Below, piece by piece: positions 44,751 to 53,007 of a DNA stretch of 64,000 nucleotides (positions are counted from its first letter, which is position 1; every line of letters starts with the position of its first letter). Source of the DNA: CAVRCA01 sp965218045 (GTDB lineage: Bacteria; Pseudomonadota; Alphaproteobacteria; Acetobacterales; Acetobacteraceae). A program made the translations under genes and the position numbers. Below the pieces are notes generated by a model. That model had not been told where the DNA came from, made no database searches, and saw only the letters and a list, made by a program, of their open reading frames with translations. The stretch is taken from contig CBDCJX010000008.1 of the NCBI GenBank assembly GCA_965218045.1, positions 124,001 to 188,000 on the forward strand. Reading direction: 5' to 3'.

Positions 44751-44869
44751 ATCCGATCCCAAGCCATGCTTCGTCCGAGTGGCCGGGGTCAATCCCTGCG
44801 AAGCACCCGCCGGAGGCGGCTTGGGCTTGACGCCGGCCACTCGGACGCGAGCACGATTGAAGATCGGAT
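44751..44869. repeat. Large imperfect inverted repeat (hairpin or MITE-like element)
   Basis: The left arm (44751-44796, starting ATCCGATC and containing TCCGAGTGGCCGGGGTCAA) pairs with the right arm (44823-44869, containing TTGACGCCGGCCACTCGGA and ending GATCGGAT). The inner 19 bases match with one mismatch, and the outer parts match imperfectly out to ATCCGATC/GATCGGAT. The loop is about 26 bases. It sits exactly between the truncated DUF4336 remnant and the next gene, so it may mark the insertion or deletion that broke that gene. No transposase is present. Confidence 0.7.
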
Positions 44870-44914
44870 GGACGCCGGGGCAACAAGTGGCAGGCAGGTT
44901 GGAGGATTGGACGC

Positions 44915-45157
44915 ATGAGCGGAAGCCCACGGGCGGTGGTCAGGGTCTTCGATCCCGATAGCGGCGCGCTGAAGGATGGCCCGAAGCCGTTCGCGAGCGT
45001 CCCCGACGCGGTCATGTACGCGCGAACCCGGCTGCCGCAGGAGATCGGTGATCGGGTCGTGATCTTCTGCGCCTCGCCGACGGCAGAGGAACGCACCGAG
45101 ATCGAGGCGTCGGCCTACGAGCTACGCACCGAGCCCGACGGGAAAGCCGGAGCCTAG
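44915..45157 (+). CDS. Small hypothetical protein, 80 residues
   Basis: The product (RAVVRVFDPDSGALKDGPKP, then FASVPDAVMYARTRLPQEIG, then VVIFCASPTAEERTEIEAS) is soluble, without signal peptide, and looks like a single small alpha/beta domain. GGAGG lies nine bases before ATG 44915. I do not recognise the family. Its end overlaps the convergent MFS gene by four bases. Confidence 0.65.
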   Translation: MSGSPRAVVRVFDPDSGALKDGPKPFASVPDAVMYARTRLPQEIGDRVVIFCASPTAEERTEIEASAYELRTEPDGKAGA

Positions 45158-46356
45158 GCCGGGCGCGGCTCCGGGGGCAGGTCGGGCCTGGTCTCGGGCA
45201 TCGCGAAGCGGCACATCAGGGTGCCCGCGAGGCCGGCCAACGCCAAGGCGAGAAACGCCACGGTGTCGCCGAACTGGTCGGCGGTCCAGCCGGCGAGGCT
45301 CGTGCTCAGCGAAGCGCCGACGAACACCGCGAGGCCGAGCACGCCCATGCACAGGTTGAACCGGCCGCTCTGGATCGTCAGATCGGCCGAGACCAGCGGG
45401 AACATCACGCCGAACACCGCGCCGCTCACGCCGCTCAGCGCCTGCAACGCGATCAGCAGCCACGGATTGGGCATGATCGCGATCAGCATGCCGCGCAACG
45501 CGAGCGACGCCCAGCCGAACACCATCACCGGCCGGCGGCCCCAGCGCTCCGCCCGATCACCGACCCAGGGTGACAGCAGCGCCACGACGATCTGCGGCAC
45601 CACGATGCAAGCACCCACGATCAGGTTGGCGAGCCGGCCGGCTGACTGGGTGATCGAGGCGGCGGCCAGCGGCAGCATCGCGGCGTTGGCCAGGTGGAAC
45701 AGCAGCGCGCAGCCACCGAATGCGAGCACCCGCCGATCGGCCAAGAGGTCGCGCAGCCCGTGCCAGTCAAACGGGTTGGTGGTGCGCGACCGCTCCACCG
45801 CCTCCACGTGGCCGATCATCACCAGTGCTACGAGCGCCGGGAAGCCGAGCAAGGCGGTGAGCCAGAACACCGCCGCTGAGGAGAAGTAGCTGCCGATCAG
45901 TCCCATGATCCCGGCGGCGATGCCGTTGCCGATCGAAGCGAAGCGCGCGTTGCGGCCGAGCCGCTCGCCGAACGCGGCGTGGCCCACCAGGGCGAGGCTG
46001 ACCGCCGAGATCGCCGGGGTCAGCACGCAACTCGCCACGCCGTGCAGCAGCTCGGCCAGGTAGACCGGCAGCAAAAACGGGAACAGCGCGAGCAACAGCG
46101 CGCTGGCGCTCACCGCGACGACGCCGACCATCGCGGCGAGCCGCTTGTTGCGCAACGCGTCGACCAGCGCGCCTGCCGGCACTTGGCCGATCAGCGCCGC
46201 CATCGTGCCGAGGGTGAGCGCGACGCCGATCTCACCTTGCGTCCACTTGTTGGCGGTCAGGTAGACGGCGATGAACGGCCCGAAGCCGGTCTGCACGTCG
46301 GCCACGAAGAAGACGACGAAGTCGAGCGCGCGCAGGCTACGGGCGGGGGCCATCAA
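45154..46356 (-). CDS. MFS transporter (12 helices)
   Basis: The 400-residue protein has twelve predicted helices. It begins RALDFVVFFVADVQTGFGPFIAVYL, with the motif A-like loop GQVPAGALVDALRNKRLAAM near residue 57 and its second-half counterpart SPWVGDRAERWGRRPVMVFG near 255. Two adjacent ATG codons (46356, 46353) can start it. It reads in the same direction as the PRC-barrel gene, 12 bases downstream of that gene's stop. Substrate unknown. Confidence 0.88.
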   Translation of the reverse strand: MMAPARSLRALDFVVFFVADVQTGFGPFIAVYLTANKWTQGEIGVALTLGTMAALIGQVPAGALVDALRNKRLAAMVGVVAVSASALLLALFPFLLPVYLAELLHGVASCVLTPAISAVSLALVGHAAFGERLGRNARFASIGNGIAAGIMGLIGSYFSSAAVFWLTALLGFPALVALVMIGHVEAVERSRTTNPFDWHGLRDLLADRRVLAFGGCALLFHLANAAMLPLAAASITQSAGRLANLIVGACIVVPQIVVALLSPWVGDRAERWGRRPVMVFGWASLALRGMLIAIMPNPWLLIALQALSGVSGAVFGVMFPLVSADLTIQSGRFNLCMGVLGLAVFVGASLSTSLAGWTADQFGDTVAFLALALAGLAGTLMCRFAMPETRPDLPPEPRPA

Positions 46357-46368
46357 CCGGGGAGCGGG

Positions 46369-47085
46369 TCAGGGCGACTTGCCGGGCGCGGTGCCCTGCT
46401 GGCCCGCCGGCGCGGGAGCCGCGTCGGGTGCCGGGGCCGGCCTGGTGGGGCTCGGCCTGGTGGGGCTCGGCGAGGGGGGCGCCGGGACGACCGGGGCGAC
46501 GGGTGCCACCACCGTGGGGGTGGGAGCGGCCGGCGAGGAAGGGGCGGCTGGCACTTGTATGGGCGCCGGCGCGGCCGGTGGCGCGACGGGAGCGGCCGGC
46601 GAGGAAGGGGCGGCTGGCACTTGTATGGGCGCCGGCGCGGCCGGTGGCGCGACGGGAGCGGCCGGCGCGGCCGGTGGCGCGACGGGAGCGGCCGGCGCGG
46701 CCGCCGGGGTCACCACGGGCGCGACCTTCTCCTCCTTGTACGCGGGAGCGGCGCGGATCTTGTCCATGCTCATCTCGAGCACGACCGGGTGCGCCTTGTC
46801 GGCGGGAGTGAATTTCAGGGTCTTCCAGTCCACCGCGACGGTGCGGATGCCGACGCCGAGGAACCCGCCGAAATCGATCACCGCCGCCACCGGCTCGCCG
46901 TTGTCGTTGACCAGCACGTCGATGATGCGGGCGATCTCCTTGCCGTCCGGCCCGTCGACCTTGTGGCCGAGGATAGCCATCGCCGCCTCGGGTGGCACCT
47001 GCTGCACCGGCGCCGGCTCGGCGGCGCCCAACAGAGCGAGCGTGACCAGCAGCACGCCTCCTCGCAGCGTCAATCCCCGCCTCAC
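46369..47085 (-). CDS. Exported PRC-barrel-domain protein with Pro/Ala-rich repeat tail
   Basis: The 238-residue protein starts at GTG 47085, overlapping the gamma-glutamyltransferase stop (GTGA). Residues 5-20 form a signal peptide (LRGGVLLVTLALLGAAEP). A PRC-barrel domain follows (MAILGHKVDGPDGKEIARII, VNDNGEPVAAVIDFGGFLGV, TVAVDWKTLKF), a small beta-barrel found in photosynthetic reaction centres and RimM. After residue 110 the chain is a Pro/Ala/Val tail built from tandem repeats (APAAPVAPPA and PAPIQVPAAPSSPAAP). Role unknown, probably envelope-associated. Confidence 0.75.
   Translation of the reverse strand: MRRGLTLRGGVLLVTLALLGAAEPAPVQQVPPEAAMAILGHKVDGPDGKEIARIIDVLVNDNGEPVAAVIDFGGFLGVGIRTVAVDWKTLKFTPADKAHPVVLEMSMDKIRAAPAYKEEKVAPVVTPAAAPAAPVAPPAAPAAPVAPPAAPAPIQVPAAPSSPAAPVAPPAAPAPIQVPAAPSSPAAPTPTVVAPVAPVVPAPPSPSPTRPSPTRPAPAPDAAPAPAGQQGTAPGKSP
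46525..46716 (-). repeat. Tandem repeat within the PRC-barrel gene
   Basis: A 66-base unit (starting AGCGGCCGGCGAGGAAGGGG on the plus strand) occurs twice head to tail at 46525-46656, almost without change. It is followed by two further copies of its 30-base GCGCGGCCGGTGGCGCGACG part to 46716. All lengths are multiples of three, so the repeat expands the protein tail without breaking the frame. It is coding and unlike a CRISPR array. Confidence 0.85.
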
Positions 47086-48707
47086 CACGCGGCGGCCCAG
47101 CCGTCGCGCCGCGGGTCCGAACCGGCGATGCGCATCCCATTCTCCGCGAGCCGGATCGCCTGGACGCTGCACGGGCCTTCGAGCGGTCCGACGCGGTCGA
47201 GCCGGTGGCCGCGCGCCTCCAGCTCGCGCAAGGTTTCAGCACCAAAGCCCGGTTCGACGGTGAGCCGCCCGTCCCCCTCATGCGGCCAGTTCGCCCCCTG
47301 CCCCGGCTGGGCGCTGGTCCAGCGCGGCGCCTCGACTGCCTGCTGCGGGTCGGCACCAAGATCAACCAAGGCGGTGAGGACTTGCAGGTTGACCTGCACC
47401 TGATGGTCCGCGCCCGGCGTGCCGAACACCGCCCACAAGCGGCCGTCGCGGGTGACGATCGGCGCGTTCATCGTGTGCCGCACCCGCTTGCCGGGCGCGA
47501 GACGGTTGGCGTGGCCCGGCGCGAGGTGCCAGTAGGCCATGCGGTTGTTCAGCAACACGCCGGTCTCCCCGGCGGTGACGCCCGATCCGAAGGCGGAGTT
47601 CAGGCTCTGAATGCCGGAGACGGCGTTGGCCGCCGCGTCGACCACGCAGAAATAGGTGGTGTCGCCGTCACGCTGCGGGGTGTCGAGCGGCAGCTCGGCC
47701 GCCCGCCTCGGATCGATCCGCTCGGCGCAAGCATCGGCTTGGGCATCGGACAGCAGTTCGTCGAGCGGCACCTGGCCGAAGCGCGGATCACCGCCGAAGC
47801 GCTCGCGATCGAGGAAAGCAAGCTTCTTCGCCTCCACCAGGAAGTGAATGCGCGAGGCGGGGTCGAGCCGGGCCAGGTCGAAGCGCTCGGCGGTGCGCAG
47901 CATCTGCAGGAACGTGAAGCCGGTCGAATTGGGCGGCGTCTGCGCCACGTCGAAGCCGCGATAGCGGACCTTGATCGGCGCCACCCGTTCGGCGCTACAG
48001 GCGGCGAGATCGGCCGCCTCGATCGGCACCCCCGCCTCCGCCATCGCCGCCACCAGCCGGCGTGCCAGCGGACCGCGATACAACGTCTCCGCGCCCTCGG
48101 CGGCCACCTCCTCGAGGGTGCGGGCCAGCGCCTCCTGCCGCACCAGCGCGCCGACCGGGGGCGGCGCGCCATCGTCGAGGAACACCGCGCGACTGCGCGC
48201 ATCGGCCGCGAGCACGGCCCGGGTGTCGGCGCTGAAATGCCGGTAGGCATGGGTGACGGCGAACCCGTCGCGGGCGGCTTCGATCGCGGCGCCGAACAGT
48301 GCTGACCAGGGCCGCGTGCCGTGCGCCGTGTGCAGCGCCGCGAGCCCGGCCAGGGCCCCCGGCACCGAGACGCTGCGCGGCCCGCGCACCGCGATGCCGT
48401 CGGCGAAACGCTCGGCCGAGGCCGAAGCGGGCGCCGCGCCGGTGCCGTTGAACACCTCCGAGCCACCGGTTCGGGCGAGGAACACGTGATACAGCGCGTC
48501 ACCGCCGAGCCCCGACATGTGCGGCTCGACCACCGCCAACGTGGTTGCTACCGCCACCGCCGCGTCCACCGCGTTGCCGCCGCCGCGCAGCACTTCGAGT
48601 CCGGCCAACGCGGCCAACGGATGGTTGGCGCCCACCGCGCCCCGTCGTCCCATGATCAGGGGCCGATGGCTTCTCGCGAAAGAATCCTGCACCGCGACAC
48701 TCCACAT
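47082..48707 (-). CDS. ggt: Gamma-glutamyltransferase family protein
   Basis: The 541-residue enzyme matches Ntn-hydrolase gamma-glutamyltransferases: GANHPLAALAGLEVLRGGGNAVDAAVA near residue 26, HMSGLGGDALYHVF near 62, and the autocleavage nucleophile Thr in QRDGDTTYFCVVDAAANAVS near 350, where the proenzyme splits into large and small subunits. TGVLLNNRMAYWHL follows. No classical signal peptide is visible, so it may be one of the cytoplasmic GGT-like acylases. The name reflects family; substrate could be glutathione or another gamma-glutamyl or acyl compound. Confidence 0.87.
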   Translation of the reverse strand: MWSVAVQDSFARSHRPLIMGRRGAVGANHPLAALAGLEVLRGGGNAVDAAVAVATTLAVVEPHMSGLGGDALYHVFLARTGGSEVFNGTGAAPASASAERFADGIAVRGPRSVSVPGALAGLAALHTAHGTRPWSALFGAAIEAARDGFAVTHAYRHFSADTRAVLAADARSRAVFLDDGAPPPVGALVRQEALARTLEEVAAEGAETLYRGPLARRLVAAMAEAGVPIEAADLAACSAERVAPIKVRYRGFDVAQTPPNSTGFTFLQMLRTAERFDLARLDPASRIHFLVEAKKLAFLDRERFGGDPRFGQVPLDELLSDAQADACAERIDPRRAAELPLDTPQRDGDTTYFCVVDAAANAVSGIQSLNSAFGSGVTAGETGVLLNNRMAYWHLAPGHANRLAPGKRVRHTMNAPIVTRDGRLWAVFGTPGADHQVQVNLQVLTALVDLGADPQQAVEAPRWTSAQPGQGANWPHEGDGRLTVEPGFGAETLRELEARGHRLDRVGPLEGPCSVQAIRLAENGMRIAGSDPRRDGWAAAW

Positions 48708-48815
48708 TTTGCGGACCCACAGTAGGTGCGCAGCGACGATGGCGAAACATTGGTTAACGCGGGGTTGACGTCCGGCCGGGCCACCCTAGAACAAAGCGGA
48801 AACCGAGGATATACG

Positions 48816-50033
48816 ATGGAGTTGCTGGACAAGCTGCGCATCCTGGCCGATGCCGCCAAATACGACGCGTCCTGCGCCTCCAGCGGCACCGACAAGCGCG
48901 ACTCGCGCGGCCGGCGCGACGGCGTGGGCTCGACCGAGGGCATGGGCATCTGCCACGCCTACGCCCCCGACGGGCGCTGCATCAGCCTGCTGAAAATCCT
49001 GCTGACCAATTCCTGCGTCTACGACTGCTTGTATTGCATCAACCGGCGTTCCTCGAACGTGCGGCGCGCGCGGTTCACTGTCGACGAGGTGGTCACCCTC
49101 ACGCTCGGCTTCTATCGGCGCAACTGCATCGAGGGCCTGTTCCTCAGCTCGGGCATCATCCGTGATCCCGACTACACGATGGAGCAGGTGGTGCGCGTCG
49201 CCCGCATCCTGCGCGAGACGCACGGGTTTCGCGGCTACATCCACCTAAAAACCATCCCCGACGCCGATCCGGCGCTGCTCGCCGAGGCCGGCCGCTACGC
49301 CGACCGGCTCAGCATCAATGTCGAGCTGCCGGCGCAATCGAGCCTGGCGCGCCTCGCCCCGGAGAAAGATTCCGCGAGCATTCGCCGCTCGATGGGGCGG
49401 ATGCGCGCCCGCATCGATGCCGCCCGCAACAAGGGCGCCCCGCGTTTCGCGCCGGCCGGGCAGAGCACGCAGGTGATCGTCGGCGCCGACGAGACCAATG
49501 ACCGCGCGATCTTGCGGATGAGCACCAACCTGTACGGCGCCTACGGGCTGCGCCGCGTCTACTACTCGGCGTTCAGCCCGATCCCCGACGCCGCCGCCGC
49601 GTTGCCGCCGACCCGCGCGCCGCTGATCCGCGAGCACCGGCTCTACCAGGCCGACTGGCTGATGCGGTTCTACGGCTTCGCGGTCGACGAGCTCGCCACC
49701 GATCCGGCGGACATGCTGGACCTCGCAGTCGATCCCAAGCTTGCCTGGGCGCTGGCCAACCGCGAGAGTTTCCCGATGGATGTGAACCGCGCGAGTCGCG
49801 AGCAGCTGCTGCGCGTCCCCGGCCTCGGGGTGCGTTCGGTGGATCGGCTGCTAGTCGCGCGTCGGCACCGACGGCTGCGTCTGGACGATCTGGCGCGGTT
49901 GCGCCTGCCATTGCGCAAGCTCGCTCCTTTCCTGGTCGCCGAGGACCATCGGCCGAAAACCCTCGATCGCGCCGACCTGCGCGCCCGGCTCATCGCATTG
50001 CCGCCTTCATCTCAGGGCGAGCTGTTCGGCTGA
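48816..50033 (+). CDS. Putative DNA modification/repair radical SAM protein (UdgX partner)
   Basis: The 405-residue protein has the radical-SAM cluster LTNSCVYDCLYCINRRSSNV (C-x3-C-x2-C) near residue 66, GLFLSSGIIRDPDYTMEQVV near 108 and IHLKTIPDADPALLAEAG near 145. At the C terminus (FPMDVNRASREQLLRVPGLG near 320) it carries helix-hairpin-helix DNA-binding motifs. This is the family known to sit next to UdgX/DUF4130 genes. Its stop overlaps the UdgX start (TGATG). GAGGAT precedes ATG 48816. Presumably it acts with UdgX on damaged or modified DNA; its chemistry is unknown. Confidence 0.9.
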   Translation: MELLDKLRILADAAKYDASCASSGTDKRDSRGRRDGVGSTEGMGICHAYAPDGRCISLLKILLTNSCVYDCLYCINRRSSNVRRARFTVDEVVTLTLGFYRRNCIEGLFLSSGIIRDPDYTMEQVVRVARILRETHGFRGYIHLKTIPDADPALLAEAGRYADRLSINVELPAQSSLARLAPEKDSASIRRSMGRMRARIDAARNKGAPRFAPAGQSTQVIVGADETNDRAILRMSTNLYGAYGLRRVYYSAFSPIPDAAAALPPTRAPLIREHRLYQADWLMRFYGFAVDELATDPADMLDLAVDPKLAWALANRESFPMDVNRASREQLLRVPGLGVRSVDRLLVARRHRRLRLDDLARLRLPLRKLAPFLVAEDHRPKTLDRADLRARLIALPPSSQGELFG

Positions 50034-51484
50034 TGCATGGCGTCGTGCTGGCTGACGAGACCGACTGGGACGGCTGGCGGCGCGCGACCCGCGCCCTGGT
50101 GCTCGCCGGAGTGCCGCCCGAGCAGGTCGTCTGGTCGGTCGGCGCCGAGGCCGACCTGTTCGCCGGCGATCCGCCACCCGAGGCGGCGGGCACGTTCAAC
50201 CTTCCGCGCTCCCTGGTGAACCTGGCGGAGACCGCGCTGCTGGCGCGCGAACCCGAGCGCTTCGCCCTGCTGTATCGCCTGGTCTGGCGCGCGCATGGCG
50301 GCGAGCGGCAGTTGCTGGAGCAGACCACCGACCCGGAAATGCGGCGCGCGCAACGCCTCGCACAAGCGGTGCGTCGGGACGTGCACAAGATGCGCGCGTT
50401 TCTGCGTTTCCGCGCCGTCGCCGAGCCGGAGGGCACTCGCTACGTCGGCTGGTTCGAGCCGGAGCACCACATCGTCGCCGCCAATGCCGGGTTCTTCGTC
50501 CGCCGCTTCGCCACCATGGCGTGGTCGATCCTGACCCCCGAGCGCAGCGCGCATTGGGACGGCGAGACCTTGCGTCTCGGGCCCGGCGCCGACCCCGCCC
50601 AAGTGCCCGACGACGACGCGCTGGAAGCCTACTGGCGCACCTATTTCGCCGCGATCTTCAACCCGGCGCGGCTGAAGGTCGCGGCGATGACGTCGGAGAT
50701 GCCGAAGAAATACTGGCGCAACTTGCCCGAGGCTGAGGCGATTCCGGAACTGATCCGCCAGGCGGCGGCCCGCACCGACGAGATGCTGGAGCAGGAATTG
50801 CGCACACCCGACAAGCTGCCGCTCGGCCCGGTCCGCGCCCGCTCGCGCGAGAGCGGCCCGGCGGCCGATGCCTCGCCGCTGGCGCGCGCCGCGCACGAGG
50901 CGGAGAGCTGCCGAAGCTGCCCGCTTTGGGAGCCGGCGACGCAGACCGTGTTCGGCGAGGGGCCGGCCGAGGCGCGCATCATGTTCATCGGCGAGCAGCC
51001 GGGCGATCAGGAGGATTTGGTCGGCCGCCCGTTCGTCGGCCCCGCCGGGCAGTTGCTCGACCGCGCGCTGGAGGAGGCCGAGATCGACCGGCGCTCGGTC
51101 TACGTCACCAATGCGGTGAAACACTTCAAGTTCATCCCGCGCGGCAAGCGCCGCATCCACCAGAAGCCCGACACGACGGAGATCGTCGCGTGCAAGCCCT
51201 GGCTCGATGCCGAGATGCGCGAGGTACGGCCCGATCTGCTGGTGCTGCTCGGCGCCACCGCCGCGCGCGCGATCCTCGGCCGCGCCGTCACCATCGGGCG
51301 CGAACGCGGCCAGCGCATTCCGCTCGAAGGCGGGCAGGCGGGGTTCGTGACGGTGCATCCGTCGTTCCTGCTCCGCTTGCCGGATGCGGACAGCAAGGCG
51401 CGCGAGTACCGCGCCTTCGTTGCCGACCTGCGCAAGGCGATGCAGCTCGCCGACAGCATTCGGGCGGAAGCGGCAACGCCGTAA
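50033..51484 (+). CDS. udgX: DUF4130-UdgX fusion: uracil-DNA-binding/glycosylase protein
   Basis: The 483-residue protein has two parts. Residues 1-255 are DUF4130 (FNLPRSLVNLAETALLAREP, WSILTPERSAHWDGETL). Residues 280-483 are a family 4-like uracil-DNA glycosylase: CRSCPLWEPATQTVFGEGP (cluster Cys), MFIGEQPGDQEDLVGRPFVG, then VTNAVKHFKFIPRGKRRIHQ, and VTVHPSFLLRL. The KRRIHQKP insertion is the UdgX R-loop whose His is known from mycobacterial UdgX to form a covalent bond with the uracil-site sugar. It overlaps the radical-SAM gene by one base. Likely role: trapping or excising uracil in DNA. Confidence 0.92.
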   Translation: MHGVVLADETDWDGWRRATRALVLAGVPPEQVVWSVGAEADLFAGDPPPEAAGTFNLPRSLVNLAETALLAREPERFALLYRLVWRAHGGERQLLEQTTDPEMRRAQRLAQAVRRDVHKMRAFLRFRAVAEPEGTRYVGWFEPEHHIVAANAGFFVRRFATMAWSILTPERSAHWDGETLRLGPGADPAQVPDDDALEAYWRTYFAAIFNPARLKVAAMTSEMPKKYWRNLPEAEAIPELIRQAAARTDEMLEQELRTPDKLPLGPVRARSRESGPAADASPLARAAHEAESCRSCPLWEPATQTVFGEGPAEARIMFIGEQPGDQEDLVGRPFVGPAGQLLDRALEEAEIDRRSVYVTNAVKHFKFIPRGKRRIHQKPDTTEIVACKPWLDAEMREVRPDLLVLLGATAARAILGRAVTIGRERGQRIPLEGGQAGFVTVHPSFLLRLPDADSKAREYRAFVADLRKAMQLADSIRAEAATP

Positions 51485-51498
51485 TCCGCCGCGCGGAC

Positions 51499-51527
51499 TG
51501 CATCCGTGCGACCCCCTGCCGAGTATG
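51499..51527 (+). promoter_or_regulatory. Candidate ECF-sigma promoter of the fasciclin gene
   Basis: TGCATCC (51499-51505), 15 bases, then GAGTATG (51521-51527). The same TGCATCC-N15-[C/G]AGTA arrangement lies upstream of the ECF sigma gene at 54549-54577. Spacing is right for -35 and -10 boxes and places transcription start about 45 bases before the fasciclin ATG. The match of both sequence and spacing at two related genes is the evidence; chance is not excluded. Confidence 0.5.
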
Positions 51528-51577
51528 ACTGACAGCGATCACGATCGATCGTGTTGGACAACAGGCAGGAGTTTCCT

Positions 51578-52129
51578 ATGAAACGTATGTTCGCGGCGCT
51601 TGCGATCAGCACTATTCTGGCCGGCCCGGCGCTGGCCGAGCAGACGGTGATGGTCGGCGGGGCGCCGATGTATCCGAGCAAGAACATCGTGCAGAACGCC
51701 GTCAATTCGAAGGATCACACGACCTTGGTTGCCGCGGTGAAGGCCGCCGGCCTGGTCGACACGCTGGAATCTAAAGGTCCGTTCACCGTGTTCGCGCCGA
51801 CCAACGCTGCATTCAGCAAGCTGCCGCCAGGCACGGTGCAGACGTTGCTGAAGCCCGACGAGAAGCCGGAGCTGACCAAGATCCTCACCTATCACGTGGT
51901 GCCCGGACGTTACGATTCGAACAAGCTGCGTTCGATGATCCTCGCCGGCCACGGCAGGGCGATGCTCAAGACCGTCAGCGGCGGCACGCTCACCTTGATG
52001 ATGAACGGCAGCGACAACATCGTCGTCAAGGACGAGAAGGGCGACGTCGCCAACATCGTGGTCTACGACGTTGCGCAATCCAACGGCGAGATCTACTCGA
52101 TCGACCAAGTGCTGATGCCGACCTCCTGA
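51578..52129 (+). CDS. Secreted fasciclin (FAS1)-domain protein
   Basis: The 183-residue protein has a signal peptide (MFAALAISTILAGPALA) and one FAS1 domain: HTTLVAAVKAAGLVDTLESK near residue 48, GPFTVFAPTNAAFSKLPPGT near 70 and ILTYHVVPGRYDS near 105, ending NGEIYSIDQVLMP. FAS1 proteins are adhesion-type secreted proteins; the mycobacterial members MPT70/MPT83 are controlled by SigK. GCAGGAG lies seven bases before ATG 51578. A strong terminator follows, so it is transcribed alone. The ECF sigma/anti-sigma pair 1.8 kb away may control it. Confidence 0.92.
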   Translation: MKRMFAALAISTILAGPALAEQTVMVGGAPMYPSKNIVQNAVNSKDHTTLVAAVKAAGLVDTLESKGPFTVFAPTNAAFSKLPPGTVQTLLKPDEKPELTKILTYHVVPGRYDSNKLRSMILAGHGRAMLKTVSGGTLTLMMNGSDNIVVKDEKGDVANIVVYDVAQSNGEIYSIDQVLMPTS

Positions 52130-52150
52130 CGCGAGCGCTCGGACAAAAGA

Positions 52151-52180
52151 ACAACCCCGCCAATTGGCGGGGTTGTTTGC
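52151..52180 (+). terminator. Rho-independent terminator after the fasciclin gene
   Basis: An 11-pair perfect stem (ACAACCCCGCC at 52151-52161 with GGCGGGGTTGT at 52166-52176) has a four-base AATT loop and is followed by TTGC; A-rich bases precede it. It is 21 bases after the stop codon. The stem is symmetrical, so it may also stop transcription arriving on the minus strand from the 52343-52999 gene. Confidence 0.85.
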
Positions 52181-52183
52181 GTT

Positions 52184-52266
52184 TGATACCAGCCGCCGTC
52201 ATACCAGTCGCCGCAAATCGCTACCCGCTCGCGCCGTGCTCGGCGAAGGTCGAGCATCCACGGCTC
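52184..52266 (-). repeat. Dispersed repeat, copy B (same element at 24423-24490)
   Basis: On the minus strand this reads AGAGCCGTGGATG...TCGCCGAGCACGGC...GGGTAG...CGGCGGCTGGTATCA and matches copy A at 24423-24490 with a few substitutions. It contains an extra near-duplicate 15-base unit (CGGCGACTGGTATGA then CGGCGGCTGGTATCA). It lies 77 bases after the stop of the copy B gene, in the same orientation relative to that gene as copy A. Confidence 0.75.
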
Positions 52267-52342
52267 TACTCACGTCCGGGCCGCAAAAGGCGTCTTTTGT
52301 TTTGGTATCGTAACGTTATCGGCACACGAAAGCCCTGCCGCG

Positions 52343-52999
52343 TCAGGCCCGGAAAAGCGGCGGTGGCCAGGGTGGCAGGGAGACGGGACGCTTGGCGGAA
52401 GCGGCCCGGCGAGGCCCCGGTGGGACTTGGGCCGGGGCGTGGGGTGGGATTTGGGGTGGAGCGTGGGGCGACACCTCGCCCGGCGCTGCGGCGAGCGCCG
52501 CCGGAGCGAGCGGTTGCTCCGAACGCGGCGGCTTTGGCGGCAGCCGCAGCGGCGCGGGCAGCGGGTCGTTGGTCAGTCGCCGCCACAGCGGGCGCAGCAG
52601 CCGACCCGCTTGCGGCGACGCCGCGAGCAGCGCCTGCATCTCCGGATCATCGACCAGCGCCAGCAGCCAGGCGCCGAGATACCCGGCGCCGAACCGCGCC
52701 AGCACCGGGCCGCCCGGCAGCTTCGTCCCTCGCGAGGTCGACTCGGCCGGCTCGGCTGCCCGGCGCGGCGCCCGGTCCTTGCGCGGCGCAAGCGTCCCGG
52801 CGGCGAACTGCGCATGCAGCGCGGCGAGTTTCCGCGTCGTGCGCTGCAAGTACTTCCACAGCAGCAAGGCAAGCGGCCCCAGCACGTCGCGGTTCCGGGG
52901 GTTCCGGTCGACCCAATCGGCGAGCGTCCACCTCAGCCGCTCGACGAGCAGGCCGAAGCGGCACATCAAGCCGGTTGGGGTGGAGGGGGCTGGGGACAT
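52343..52999 (-). CDS. Unknown protein, copy B of a two-member family in this window
   Basis: The 218-residue protein shares its length-wise pattern with copy A at 23627: CRFGLLVERL near residue 13, VLGPLALLLWKYLQRTTRKLAALHAQ near 39 and DPEMQALLAASPQAGRLLRPL near 120, then a Pro-rich tail (PPQIPPHAPAQVPPGPRR, ending PPWPPPLFRA). No signal peptide, membrane helix or catalytic motif is obvious; the first 110 residues look helical and basic. It has its own promoter-like sequence immediately upstream. I do not recognise the family; similar function for the two copies is likely. Confidence 0.7.
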   Translation of the reverse strand: MSPAPSTPTGLMCRFGLLVERLRWTLADWVDRNPRNRDVLGPLALLLWKYLQRTTRKLAALHAQFAAGTLAPRKDRAPRRAAEPAESTSRGTKLPGGPVLARFGAGYLGAWLLALVDDPEMQALLAASPQAGRLLRPLWRRLTNDPLPAPLRLPPKPPRSEQPLAPAALAAAPGEVSPHAPPQIPPHAPAQVPPGPRRAASAKRPVSLPPWPPPLFRA

Positions 53000-53007
53000 G
53001 GGCGGAG

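Noticed and set aside
46525..46716. Possible CRISPR array
   Set aside because: The units are contiguous, without unique spacers, are in frame, and encode the tail of the PRC-barrel protein.
48708..48815. Search for divergent promoters between ggt and the radical-SAM gene
   Set aside because: The 108-base gap is AT-richer, but I could not identify -35/-10 boxes with confidence.
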